23,929 bases of DNA, from positions 1 to 23,929 of the forward strand of contig CALARM010000688.1 of assembly GCA_937888925.1 (NCBI GenBank), written 5' to 3'. The notes under the pieces are model-generated. The model did not search any database. It saw only the letters and a list, made by a program, of their open reading frames with translations, and had not been told where the DNA came from. Below, in pieces: positions 17,119 to 23,929 of the stretch; within the stretch, counting starts at the first letter, position 1; every line of letters starts with the position of its first letter. This DNA is from an uncultured Synergistia bacterium. Its GTDB lineage: Bacteria; Eremiobacterota; SpSt-956; JAKJGF01. Made by a program: the position numbers and the translations under genes.

Positions 17119-19044
17119 ATGAAAAAAAGATTTATCGTAAGTTTCATTCTGGCAGGTCTTATTTGTATTTATAGTATAATGATGTTTACAGGGTGCGGCG
17201 CGTTATTAGTGGGATTAATTCATGCCCTTGTAGGAACGAAAGCAGGTTTCATCCTTATACCGGCCATTACAACAGCCGGTGCCAGAATGAGCGGTTCCCA
17301 GGATATTCCTGTATCAGGTATGATCTATATTGAAAATGAGAAAACAGATTTCCCCGGTGTTCCCTATCAACCCCTGAAAGGTGCTACAGTTACCATAGAA
17401 GGAACCAACCAGGTAGTAACTACAGATGACAGAGGATATTTTTCTATGAGTAACATTCCCGAAGGTGTAACGAAACTCATAGCCACAAAAGATAATTACA
17501 TTCCTTTCACCTCCGATACTCCAATAAACAGTACGACAGACGCAACAAACATGACACAATTTTTCATTACTCCTACGACTATAGATATAATATCAGGCAG
17601 ATCCTATCAATTAGAAGCTTACGGTATAACTTCTGACGGTCATATTACAAAACCTTCAGGAGTCAAATGGTCAGTGAATGGAGTATTTGCAATAGAGAAC
17701 AGCAGTGTAGTACCAATTCCAAATAACAACAATGCCTTTGTAGATGATAAAGGAGTAGTTACAGGCATATCTCCTGAAAGAATAATAACCTTTTTTGCAA
17801 AAGCAGAAATAAATGGTTTCAGCCAGGAAACAGATGTTCTTGTCAGCCCCGGTGCCGGCACTCTATCAGGTAAGGTAACTGATTTATCAGGCAATCCTGT
17901 AGCAGGAGCCATAGTTCAGATTGCTTTAACCCCTTATTTTACATTAACTGATGCAGGCGGTAATTATTTTATCCCTGAAGTGCCTGCAATGATTTATATA
18001 AATGCTGTAGCTAAAAAGGATGTTCAGTATGGTATAAAAACAACTCTTGTGCCTGTAGGAGAGCATGGTGTGGCAGATATAGTCATAGGCCAGAATACTG
18101 CTACTAAATTTAAATATGAAGCAACCATAGGAACTACAGGTATAAGCGGCCCGGCAAATAATCAATTCAATCAGACTCATGACATAGTATTTGACAGCAA
18201 GGGTAATTTCTATGTAAGCGACAGAGAAAATGTAAGAATTCAGAAATTTGATAAAGATAATAACTTTATAGCCACAATAGCACAGGGTCCTCTCGACCCG
18301 ACTCAGGCTACTGCCGATACTCTTATAGTCAGTCCTATAGGTATGGGTATAGATAAAGATGATAATATTTATATATGTGATCATTTCCTTCACAGGATTC
18401 AGAAGATTGATTCAACAGGCAAGTATCTGAAAACCTTTGGCGTAACAAACCAGTCAGGAACAGACAACAGTCATTTCAATCAGCCTCAGGATGTGGCAGT
18501 TGATAAAGATGGAAATCTTTATGTTACAGATAAAGGCAATTACAGGCTTCAGATACTGGATTCAAGCGGAAATTATATCAGAACCATAGGTGTAACAGGT
18601 GAACCTGGTAATGACAACAATCATTTCGGAGGGAACCTTGGTACTTCTTACGGCCCTGCCTATGTTGCTCTTGATGCAAATGATAATCTTTATATAAGTG
18701 ATCTTTACCCGAATAACAGGGTTCAGATATTCACAAAATCAGGTCAGTATGTAGCCACTATGGGTGAAACAGGAGTTGCCGGTGCGGATAACAGTCATTT
18801 TTACGGTCCGGGAGCTGTTTATATTGACAGCAATGGCAATATTTATATATCAGATTATTTCAATCACAGGGTTCAGATGTTTGACAGGGATAGAAATTAT
18901 GTAGACACTATAGGAACTCCGGGAATTCAGGGAACATCTAATAATAATTTTAACAGGCCCATAGGTGTTGCAGCGAATCCTTCAAACGGAAGAATTTATG
19001 TCTGTGATTCCTTAAATCACAGGGTTCAGATATTCAGCAGATAA
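17119..19044 (+). CDS. Lipoprotein with carboxypeptidase-regulatory-like domains and a six-blade NHL propeller
   Basis: The 641-residue product has a lipoprotein signal with lipobox FTGC (lipidated Cys26). Residues 64-125 and 247-303 look like carboxypeptidase-regulatory-like (CarboxypepD_reg) beta-sandwiches, each with a (P/D)-x-x-G-x-(Y/F)-F-type motif. An Ig-like/BIG2-style segment lies between them (150-243). Residues about 345-641 carry six NHL repeats of the form P-x-x-(I/V)-A-(I/V)-D-x-x-G-N-(I/L)-Y-(I/V)-(S/T)-D-x-x-N-x-R-(I/V)-Q, enough to close a propeller. The product is probably anchored to a membrane facing out, with the propeller binding protein or glycan. AAGGAG at 17106-17111 gives a standard ribosome site. 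It ends the block, ahead of a terminator. Confidence 0.9.
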   Translation: MKKRFIVSFILAGLICIYSIMMFTGCGALLVGLIHALVGTKAGFILIPAITTAGARMSGSQDIPVSGMIYIENEKTDFPGVPYQPLKGATVTIEGTNQVVTTDDRGYFSMSNIPEGVTKLIATKDNYIPFTSDTPINSTTDATNMTQFFITPTTIDIISGRSYQLEAYGITSDGHITKPSGVKWSVNGVFAIENSSVVPIPNNNNAFVDDKGVVTGISPERIITFFAKAEINGFSQETDVLVSPGAGTLSGKVTDLSGNPVAGAIVQIALTPYFTLTDAGGNYFIPEVPAMIYINAVAKKDVQYGIKTTLVPVGEHGVADIVIGQNTATKFKYEATIGTTGISGPANNQFNQTHDIVFDSKGNFYVSDRENVRIQKFDKDNNFIATIAQGPLDPTQATADTLIVSPIGMGIDKDDNIYICDHFLHRIQKIDSTGKYLKTFGVTNQSGTDNSHFNQPQDVAVDKDGNLYVTDKGNYRLQILDSSGNYIRTIGVTGEPGNDNNHFGGNLGTSYGPAYVALDANDNLYISDLYPNNRVQIFTKSGQYVATMGETGVAGADNSHFYGPGAVYIDSNGNIYISDYFNHRVQMFDRDRNYVDTIGTPGIQGTSNNNFNRPIGVAANPSNGRIYVCDSLNHRVQIFSR

Positions 19045-19056
19045 TCTGCAGATTAT
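19041..19056. repeat. Perfect 16-bp palindrome over the NHL-lipoprotein stop codon
   Basis: ATAATCTGCAGATTAT is self-complementary and includes the TAA stop (19042-19044). It lies 5 bp before the terminator stem. It may be part of the 3' structure or a protein-binding site. Confidence 0.5.
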
Positions 19057-19061
19057 TGAGT

Positions 19062-19102
19062 AAAAGATTGCCGGGATTATTCTGGTAATCTTTTATTTTT
19101 TT
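19062..19102 (+). terminator. Rho-independent terminator closing the seven-gene block
   Basis: AAAAGATTGCC (19062-19072) pairs with GGTAATCTTTT (19084-19094), 11 bp with one G-T wobble, across an 11-nt loop. A run of seven T follows (19096-19102). It is directed rightward and lies between convergent genes. On the minus strand no T-run follows the stem, so leftward termination would be weaker. Confidence 0.8.
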
Positions 19103-19116
19103 GTGAAAGATAAAAA

Positions 19117-19875
19117 TTACCACCATTTTTTCAGTTTATCTCTGCTGAGCAACAGATAATCCCTGTGAGGAGAAAATATTTCAAGTGTAATCGTTTTATC
19201 ATAACCGGATTTCTTTATTATTTTTATTATGTTTTTCCAGTCTATATTGCCGCAACCTAAAGGCAGATGATCATCATGTAAGCCTTTATTGTCAGAAAAA
19301 TGAAGATGAACTATTTTATCACCCAGTTTACTGAAAAAAGCTTTTGTAAGATTGTTTTCCTGGCATATATTAGCGTGCCCCACGTCAAGATGTATTCTTA
19401 TATCAGGAATTTCCGAGCAGATTCTCTCAAATACTGCCGGACTGTCGAAAGGTTTCATAAAATTTTCAATCATAAGAGTCATATTGGCGGACTTACATAA
19501 TTCATTAATATGTCTGAAAAATTCTATATTTTCTTTTATTTTGTCTTCATCCGACATCTGAGGAGCATTATAAGAAGGGTGAATATTCATAAGTTTTATA
19601 CCGAGCTGATTGAATATATCTATATAAGTCTTAAATTCATCCATACAGGTTTTTCTTATTGATTTCAGAGGAAAAATAAACGGCAGAAATGGATTTGTAT
19701 GGCCTACTGCTTCAAGATTGAAATTTTCGAGTAATGATTTAACCTCTTTTACATCAAATTCATAGGCTCCCGGAGGTTCTATAGTTAGATCTATAAAATC
19801 AAAACCATTTTCCGAAATCCACTTGATTTCATCTATTAATTTATAACCGGGGTGATTCAATACACCAATTTTCAT
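19117..19875 (-). CDS. Xylose-isomerase-like TIM-barrel protein (sugar phosphate isomerase/epimerase family)
   Basis: The 252-residue product is of normal length for the AP-endonuclease-2/xylose isomerase-like barrel family, which uses a divalent metal to isomerise or epimerise sugars and related compounds. Candidate metal and active-site residues: H59 (VGHT), H99 (NIHPS), E137 (MIEN), D164 and H167 (LDVGHAN), H190/H192 and D195 (HLHFSDN), H203 (DDHLPLG) and E232 (TLEIFSP). The order matches the family well. There is no signal peptide, so it is cytosolic. Its ATG overlaps the stop of the upstream nucleotidase by one base (TAATG), and the nearest purine-rich site is about 17 nt away, so translation is probably coupled. 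The exact substrate cannot be read from the sequence; endonuclease activity on DNA is less likely than a sugar reaction. Confidence 0.85.
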   Translation of the reverse strand: MKIGVLNHPGYKLIDEIKWISENGFDFIDLTIEPPGAYEFDVKEVKSLLENFNLEAVGHTNPFLPFIFPLKSIRKTCMDEFKTYIDIFNQLGIKLMNIHPSYNAPQMSDEDKIKENIEFFRHINELCKSANMTLMIENFMKPFDSPAVFERICSEIPDIRIHLDVGHANICQENNLTKAFFSKLGDKIVHLHFSDNKGLHDDHLPLGCGNIDWKNIIKIIKKSGYDKTITLEIFSPHRDYLLLSRDKLKKWW

Positions 19876-21479
19876 TATTTTATAAAATTAAGCCTTCCTG
19901 CCTGAGGCAACTCTTTTACAACGGGATTTTTCATTATATAGTCCAGAAGCGTATCCCTCTGGAGTTTATGATATTCTATATTTTTTCCTTCTTTAAACTC
20001 TTTATAGCCGAATGCTCCTGTAAGTAGTAAATCATTTATGGCTATGCGATAGGTTCTGTCATTATCCAGAGATATGCCGTTTACTTTAATATTTGACACC
20101 CTCTGGCCTGAAGGTTTTCTGGTATCTATATCCAGAGTCATCCCTGAAACCTGCAGATAATCCTTCGTCTGGCCTGCACTGGTTTCCATTATATTACTCA
20201 GTTGTTTTCCTGTTATATCAATACATACTACCTGATTATCAAAAGGGAAAACCCTGTAAAGATCGCCGCATGTTATTTTTCCCTTAAAGATCTGATCCCT
20301 TACACCTGAAGAACTCTGAACTGCTATATCACTTCCTGTGCTCAATCTTATGGCATCAGTAAGAAAATCTGCCATAGGACTTTCTTCAAGTTTCAATCTG
20401 TCATGAGTAAGAGTTATATCAGTAGAACCAACAATTTTTATTCTTTCACTTTCAGCTTTTTTAACAGACGGTTCTATTATCTTTTCTATTTCTCTGTCAG
20501 GATTTCCGACTTTATTTACATCTACCACTATGAGTTCATTTTCATAGGAAACAGTTTTTTGCCCATGTTCCGTTTTTATATTAAGACGGAGATGACCTAC
20601 CTGTTTACACTGGGTCCCTGCTTTTATTATAAGACTGTTATTTACCGCATCTATTTTATTATTATGACTGTGACCTCCTATTATTATGATACCGTCAGCT
20701 TCTTTAGCAAGCCTTTCATCATCACTGTCTATTTCATGAGACAGTACAAGAATTAAATCTGCACCCTGTCCTTTAATTTCATCTATATATTTTTTTGTAG
20801 TTTCTACAGAATCTAAAAATTTCAGACCTGCTATATTTTTAGGGTCAACGCCATCGGGTAAATCATCTGCAATGGTTCCTACTATTCCGACTTTTACACC
20901 ATCTACTTCTTTTATTACATACGGTCTGACTCCCGGAAGAAGTTCTCCCTTTTCCGTTACAATATTGGAACAGAGAACAGGAACCTTTGCTTCTTTAATA
21001 ATATCATCAAAAGCCTGTCTTCCCCAGTCAAATTCATGATTGCCTATTTCTATTGCATCATAATGTAACTCATTCATTACATTCGTCATGACTTTACCGT
21101 GGGAAAGATTTGATTCCATAGTTCCCTGTCCCCAGTCACCCGCATCTACTAGAATATAATTCCCTTCTTTTTTAAATTCATTTATTACACCTGCCATATA
21201 TGAAACTCCTCCTATTTGCCCTCCGTCCTTTGTCGGCATAGGAGTCATGGCACCATGTATATCGGTCGTATAAATGATATTTAAATCAGTAGATTTTTCC
21301 TCACCTTTTCCCCTGCATATCTTCAGAAAAGATTTTAAATCCGCTCCCTGTTTAAAATCTCTTTCTACTGCTGAACCTGCATAGGAATCTTTAAAATCAA
21401 AATCACAGTGAAGTTTCCCTCTGGAAGCACATAACGTTGGCAAATACTTCAGTTTTACATTATTTTCAGAGACATTCAC
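19875..21479 (-). CDS. 5'-nucleotidase/UshA-type metallophosphoesterase without signal peptide
   Basis: The 534-residue product has a calcineurin-like phosphoesterase domain (about 65-290) with TTDIHG (D73, H75), DAGDWGQG (D115), GNHEFD (N147, H148), LSHE (H248) and GGHSH (H270, H272), a complete dimetal set. The 5'-nucleotidase C-terminal domain (about 345-500) has the ESPMADFLTDAIR opening and FPFDN, which in UshA-like enzymes lies at the nucleoside-stacking site. Known relatives hydrolyse nucleotides, UDP-sugars or 2',3'-cyclic phosphates and are usually exported. This one instead has a polar leader of about 65 residues with no hydrophobic core. The GTG start at 21479 has GAGG 7 nt upstream and no better start is seen nearby. 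It sits between the GH57 and TIM-barrel genes. Confidence 0.9.
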   Translation of the reverse strand: MNVSENNVKLKYLPTLCASRGKLHCDFDFKDSYAGSAVERDFKQGADLKSFLKICRGKGEEKSTDLNIIYTTDIHGAMTPMPTKDGGQIGGVSYMAGVINEFKKEGNYILVDAGDWGQGTMESNLSHGKVMTNVMNELHYDAIEIGNHEFDWGRQAFDDIIKEAKVPVLCSNIVTEKGELLPGVRPYVIKEVDGVKVGIVGTIADDLPDGVDPKNIAGLKFLDSVETTKKYIDEIKGQGADLILVLSHEIDSDDERLAKEADGIIIIGGHSHNNKIDAVNNSLIIKAGTQCKQVGHLRLNIKTEHGQKTVSYENELIVVDVNKVGNPDREIEKIIEPSVKKAESERIKIVGSTDITLTHDRLKLEESPMADFLTDAIRLSTGSDIAVQSSSGVRDQIFKGKITCGDLYRVFPFDNQVVCIDITGKQLSNIMETSAGQTKDYLQVSGMTLDIDTRKPSGQRVSNIKVNGISLDNDRTYRIAINDLLLTGAFGYKEFKEGKNIEYHKLQRDTLLDYIMKNPVVKELPQAGRLNFIK

Positions 21480-21486
21480 TTTTTTA

Positions 21487-21490
21487 CCTC
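21487..21490 (-). promoter_or_regulatory. Ribosome binding site supporting a GTG start at 21479
   Basis: On the minus strand GAGG lies 7 nt before GTG. An ATG out of frame starts two bases after the G of GTG but leads to no long frame. The site supports the unusual long leader of the nucleotidase as real. Confidence 0.6.
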
Positions 21491-21504
21491 TTCTTCTATG
21501 AATA

Positions 21505-21526
21505 GAGGGGGAAAGAATTCCCCCTC
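21505..21526 (-). other. Strong intercistronic hairpin between GH57 and nucleotidase genes
   Basis: GAGGGGGAA and TTCCCCCTC form a perfect 9-bp stem with a 4-nt loop, just 6 bp after the GH57 stop codon. No T-run follows on the minus strand, so it is more likely an mRNA-stabilising or attenuating structure than a full terminator. It leaves the nucleotidase ribosome binding site free. Confidence 0.6.
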
Positions 21527-21532
21527 CATAGA

Positions 21533-23929
21533 TTATGACAGTTTTGCTAAAATTCTTGCCACCCTTGGATCACCTGCCTGATTTGCCAGAGGATGGGACA
21601 TATAATAGGAAAGATGAGGCTGAGATTTTATCTTTGCCGCATTTTCTTCTTTCATAAGGTGTTTATCCAGACGATTGATATATTCGTCTCTGAATTTCGG
21701 TTCCCCTGAAAGTTTTATCTTCTCTTTTATCGCCAGATTCTCAAGATTTGTCAGGAGTTTATTATCTGCCTCTTCAAGACGGAAGAAGGCATGATTGAAG
21801 ATATTTACATCGTTTCTGCCTGTGGTGAATATAAAGGTAATGGCTTCTGCCATAGCACTCGCATTACCGGATTTCAACTGGTTATGAAGTTCATCATTTG
21901 TAGTCTCGTCAGGATTAAGAGTGGAAGGACTTCCTACATATACATGCTGCAGAGGAGAACGGGTAACATTTCCTTTACCGTCTTCTGCTTCTACATAATA
22001 CTGTATGAGTGCGCCGTCTTTACCTTCCGGAATATCCGGTTCAAGATTCACCTGATATATGTCTGCTCTTGCTTTAGAAGGAACAAAGACAGGAGGTTTG
22101 TTTGCAAGTTCAGGGAACTCTTTCTTTTCCATAGAAATTTCTTCACTGAAAGGTTTTACTCCCGGCCCTTCGAACATACTGTCTTTCGGTGTATCCACAC
22201 TTCCGCTGTCATCATAACGATATTTTACTTTTACCGATTTTACGTCATTTATGTCATAGACATAGGTAAGAAGATTTACATTGCCTTTCGGGTTATAGGG
22301 ATAATGCATGGGCTGAAATACCGTAGGACCTATTTTATCTTCTCCTCCATGACTTTCTATTACCTTTTGAGCATTCTCTATAGCCTTATTGGCTGCATCA
22401 ACCGAAGAATAGGACAGCTGATTGTCAGGCCCCCAGTATTCATAACAGGAAGTCTCTGATATGGTGAGATTATGCCACGCTTTTTCTACATCATTTCCCT
22501 GACCGGTAGTAATATTTTTAATACTTTCCTGTGTATTACCTGCCGGCTGGAGACTGTCTGCAGTAATAACCGCATTCTTTGCAGCTATAATGGAAGCCCA
22601 TGAGTTATTTTTCGGTGAATAATGGATTGTTGCATATTGAGGAGGATCTATCCATTTTGAGAACTGCGGATCACCGAGATTGGCACCCCACCAGGAACCG
22701 TCTTCTACATGTATAACATCTCCTCCTTCGTACTTTTTGACACCGTCTTTATCACTTACAAGTTTCGGTGTCTCAGGAGGATATATTTCCAGGTAATCTT
22801 CTATAGTGGTAAGAACAACCCTGCCGGGATATCTGGTTGCAATATCTATGGGAACATTCCTGTGAAATTCTCCGCTGTTTGAGCCGTTATTATCTCCGTC
22901 CGATGCAAGAAGTACAAGGAGAGGATGAGCAGGGTCAGTATTATATTGATCGAATTTATTTATTATTTCCTGAATCTTTCCTCCGTCACGATCCTTCTGT
23001 ATATAAGAAGAAAGGGATCTCTCCTCGGGGACTACAACCATGAGTTCTTCATGTCCCGTGGCAGGATCTATATGTTTTGTATAGTGGGGTCTCAATGCAT
23101 CAGGTGATACAAGATGCTTTTTGGCAAGATCATTGGGAAGTGTTTCATAACTGTGTGTTCCCGGATTTCTCTTATCACCTTTATTGGGAGGAACAAGACC
23201 GTCGGCAGGATTGTTATAATCTAAATTTGCCCTGTCAAAATGGATATTATCCACTTCCGTCCACTTTATACCGGCTTTGTTCAGAGCAGGTATCATCCTT
23301 TCCGAGAAAGCCATTTCAGGCGGGAAGAAACCTTTAGAAATCGGACCTCCGAAATGTTCCAGTACGGCAAGCTGATGCATCTGGATCTGTAACAGAATAT
23401 CTTTGTCGAGATTTATGCCCTTATCATCATGCCCCGTGGCAATAAGTCCCATAAGGGGATGATGGTAACCGAAATTGACAAAATCAAGTCTTTCATTTCC
23501 GAGAGTAGTATCTGTTTCGTGCCTCAAATTTTTATAATGAGCTCCCCAGTCTTTACCCGGCCACATACCTTTTTCCGCTGTTTTATCCATATTTTCCATA
23601 AGGGAACCGGAAAAAGAAACCTGTGTGCCGAAAGATGGAAATTCAGGCTTGTTTTTCATTTCATCTATGGGGAAAGCCTCACCGTCTTTATATACTATTC
23701 TTCTGTTATCCGCATCTCCTCCTGCCATAACGACCTGCATATATTCAGGCGTATCTGTGGGATGAACACCGGGACGATAGACAGGCTGATGATCATGCCA
23801 GTGGACTGCCGCAAATATCTTGCCTGCATTTTTCTCTCTGAATTCTTTTATGAATGCTTCCCTTGCAGGGCCTTTCAGGGTTTTAAGTTTTTCATGAACA
23901 TCTCTCGCATCTTTGAAAGGATCTGCCTG
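21533..23929 (-). CDS. GH57-type glycoside hydrolase with C-terminal beta domain (N-terminus beyond window)
   Basis: The frame stays open to the right edge, so the visible 798 residues are incomplete; the internal Met at 23740 is not the start. Numbering from the edge, residues 40-50 read AAVHWHDHQPV, the first conserved GH57 motif (HQP). GFFPPEMAFSE holds the expected nucleophile E205, followed by a GIKWTEVDN stretch. LLASDGDNNG holds the candidate acid D344. GH57 enzymes act with retention on alpha-glucans such as starch or glycogen (amylase, pullulanase, branching enzyme). After about residue 540 comes an Ig/FnIII-like beta unit that opens with VNLLTYVYD and closes near YYVEAEDGKGN, then a helical tail. 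Export cannot be judged without the N-terminus. It is first in an apparent operon with the nucleotidase and TIM-barrel genes. Confidence 0.88.
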   Translation of the reverse strand, partial: QADPFKDARDVHEKLKTLKGPAREAFIKEFREKNAGKIFAAVHWHDHQPVYRPGVHPTDTPEYMQVVMAGGDADNRRIVYKDGEAFPIDEMKNKPEFPSFGTQVSFSGSLMENMDKTAEKGMWPGKDWGAHYKNLRHETDTTLGNERLDFVNFGYHHPLMGLIATGHDDKGINLDKDILLQIQMHQLAVLEHFGGPISKGFFPPEMAFSERMIPALNKAGIKWTEVDNIHFDRANLDYNNPADGLVPPNKGDKRNPGTHSYETLPNDLAKKHLVSPDALRPHYTKHIDPATGHEELMVVVPEERSLSSYIQKDRDGGKIQEIINKFDQYNTDPAHPLLVLLASDGDNNGSNSGEFHRNVPIDIATRYPGRVVLTTIEDYLEIYPPETPKLVSDKDGVKKYEGGDVIHVEDGSWWGANLGDPQFSKWIDPPQYATIHYSPKNNSWASIIAAKNAVITADSLQPAGNTQESIKNITTGQGNDVEKAWHNLTISETSCYEYWGPDNQLSYSSVDAANKAIENAQKVIESHGGEDKIGPTVFQPMHYPYNPKGNVNLLTYVYDINDVKSVKVKYRYDDSGSVDTPKDSMFEGPGVKPFSEEISMEKKEFPELANKPPVFVPSKARADIYQVNLEPDIPEGKDGALIQYYVEAEDGKGNVTRSPLQHVYVGSPSTLNPDETTNDELHNQLKSGNASAMAEAITFIFTTGRNDVNIFNHAFFRLEEADNKLLTNLENLAIKEKIKLSGEPKFRDEYINRLDKHLMKEENAAKIKSQPHLSYYMSHPLANQAGDPRVARILAKLS

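Noticed and set aside
17944..18393. 149-codon minus-strand frame opposite the NHL lipoprotein
   Set aside because: It mirrors NHL-coding repeats and has no recognisable features of its own.
21791..22459. 222-codon plus-strand frame opposite the GH57 gene
   Set aside because: Antisense to a strongly conserved enzyme; the translation is rich in Phe, Tyr, Ile and Arg without domain features, as expected of a shadow frame.

Overview
The window comes from an AT-rich bacterium whose lineage I cannot name. The mix of membrane Ser/Thr kinases, many TPR proteins, CHAT, PQQ-like and NHL propellers and a cytosolic-looking GH57 enzyme recalls poorly cultured, signalling-rich phyla, but that is only an impression. 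I see no rRNA, tRNA, CRISPR array, transposase, integrase or phage gene.

Left part (1-2858), all minus strand: the first 15 codons of a gene whose N-terminus resembles the ComM/YifB Mg-chelatase-like family; a repeat-bearing spacer; a 71-residue membrane protein with an acidic tail; and a soluble hybrid histidine kinase (GAF-PAS-HisKA-HATPase-REC). A 496-bp AT-rich divergent spacer follows.

Centre (3355-19044), all plus strand: seven genes in a row with gaps of 44-141 bp, and the only good terminator I see lies after the last one. They are two paralogous membrane Ser/Thr kinases (zinc ribbon, kinase, one TM segment, outward TPR array; the second carries an ankyrin insertion), a secreted CsgG/FlgO-like TPR protein with a novel repeated helical module, a DUF4384-TPR protein, a PQQ-type propeller protein, a TPR-CHAT predicted protease with intact His/Cys, and a lipoprotein with carboxypeptidase-regulatory-like domains and six NHL repeats. 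All five non-kinase products carry export signals, and the kinase TPR arrays are predicted to lie on the same side of the membrane. I read this as a candidate undescribed envelope system: cytoplasmic kinases coupled through TPR contacts to exported scaffolds and a CHAT protease. That joint function is inference.

Right part (19117-23929), all minus strand and convergent with the block: a probable three-gene operon of a GH57-type glycoside hydrolase (N-terminus beyond the window edge), a 5'-nucleotidase/UshA-type phosphoesterase without a signal peptide, and a xylose-isomerase-like TIM-barrel protein coupled to it by a TAATG overlap. A strong hairpin lies between the first two.

Start codons were reassigned for the second kinase (5579) and the PQQ protein (GTG at 11924). 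TTG (10543) and GTG (21479) starts are supported for two others.
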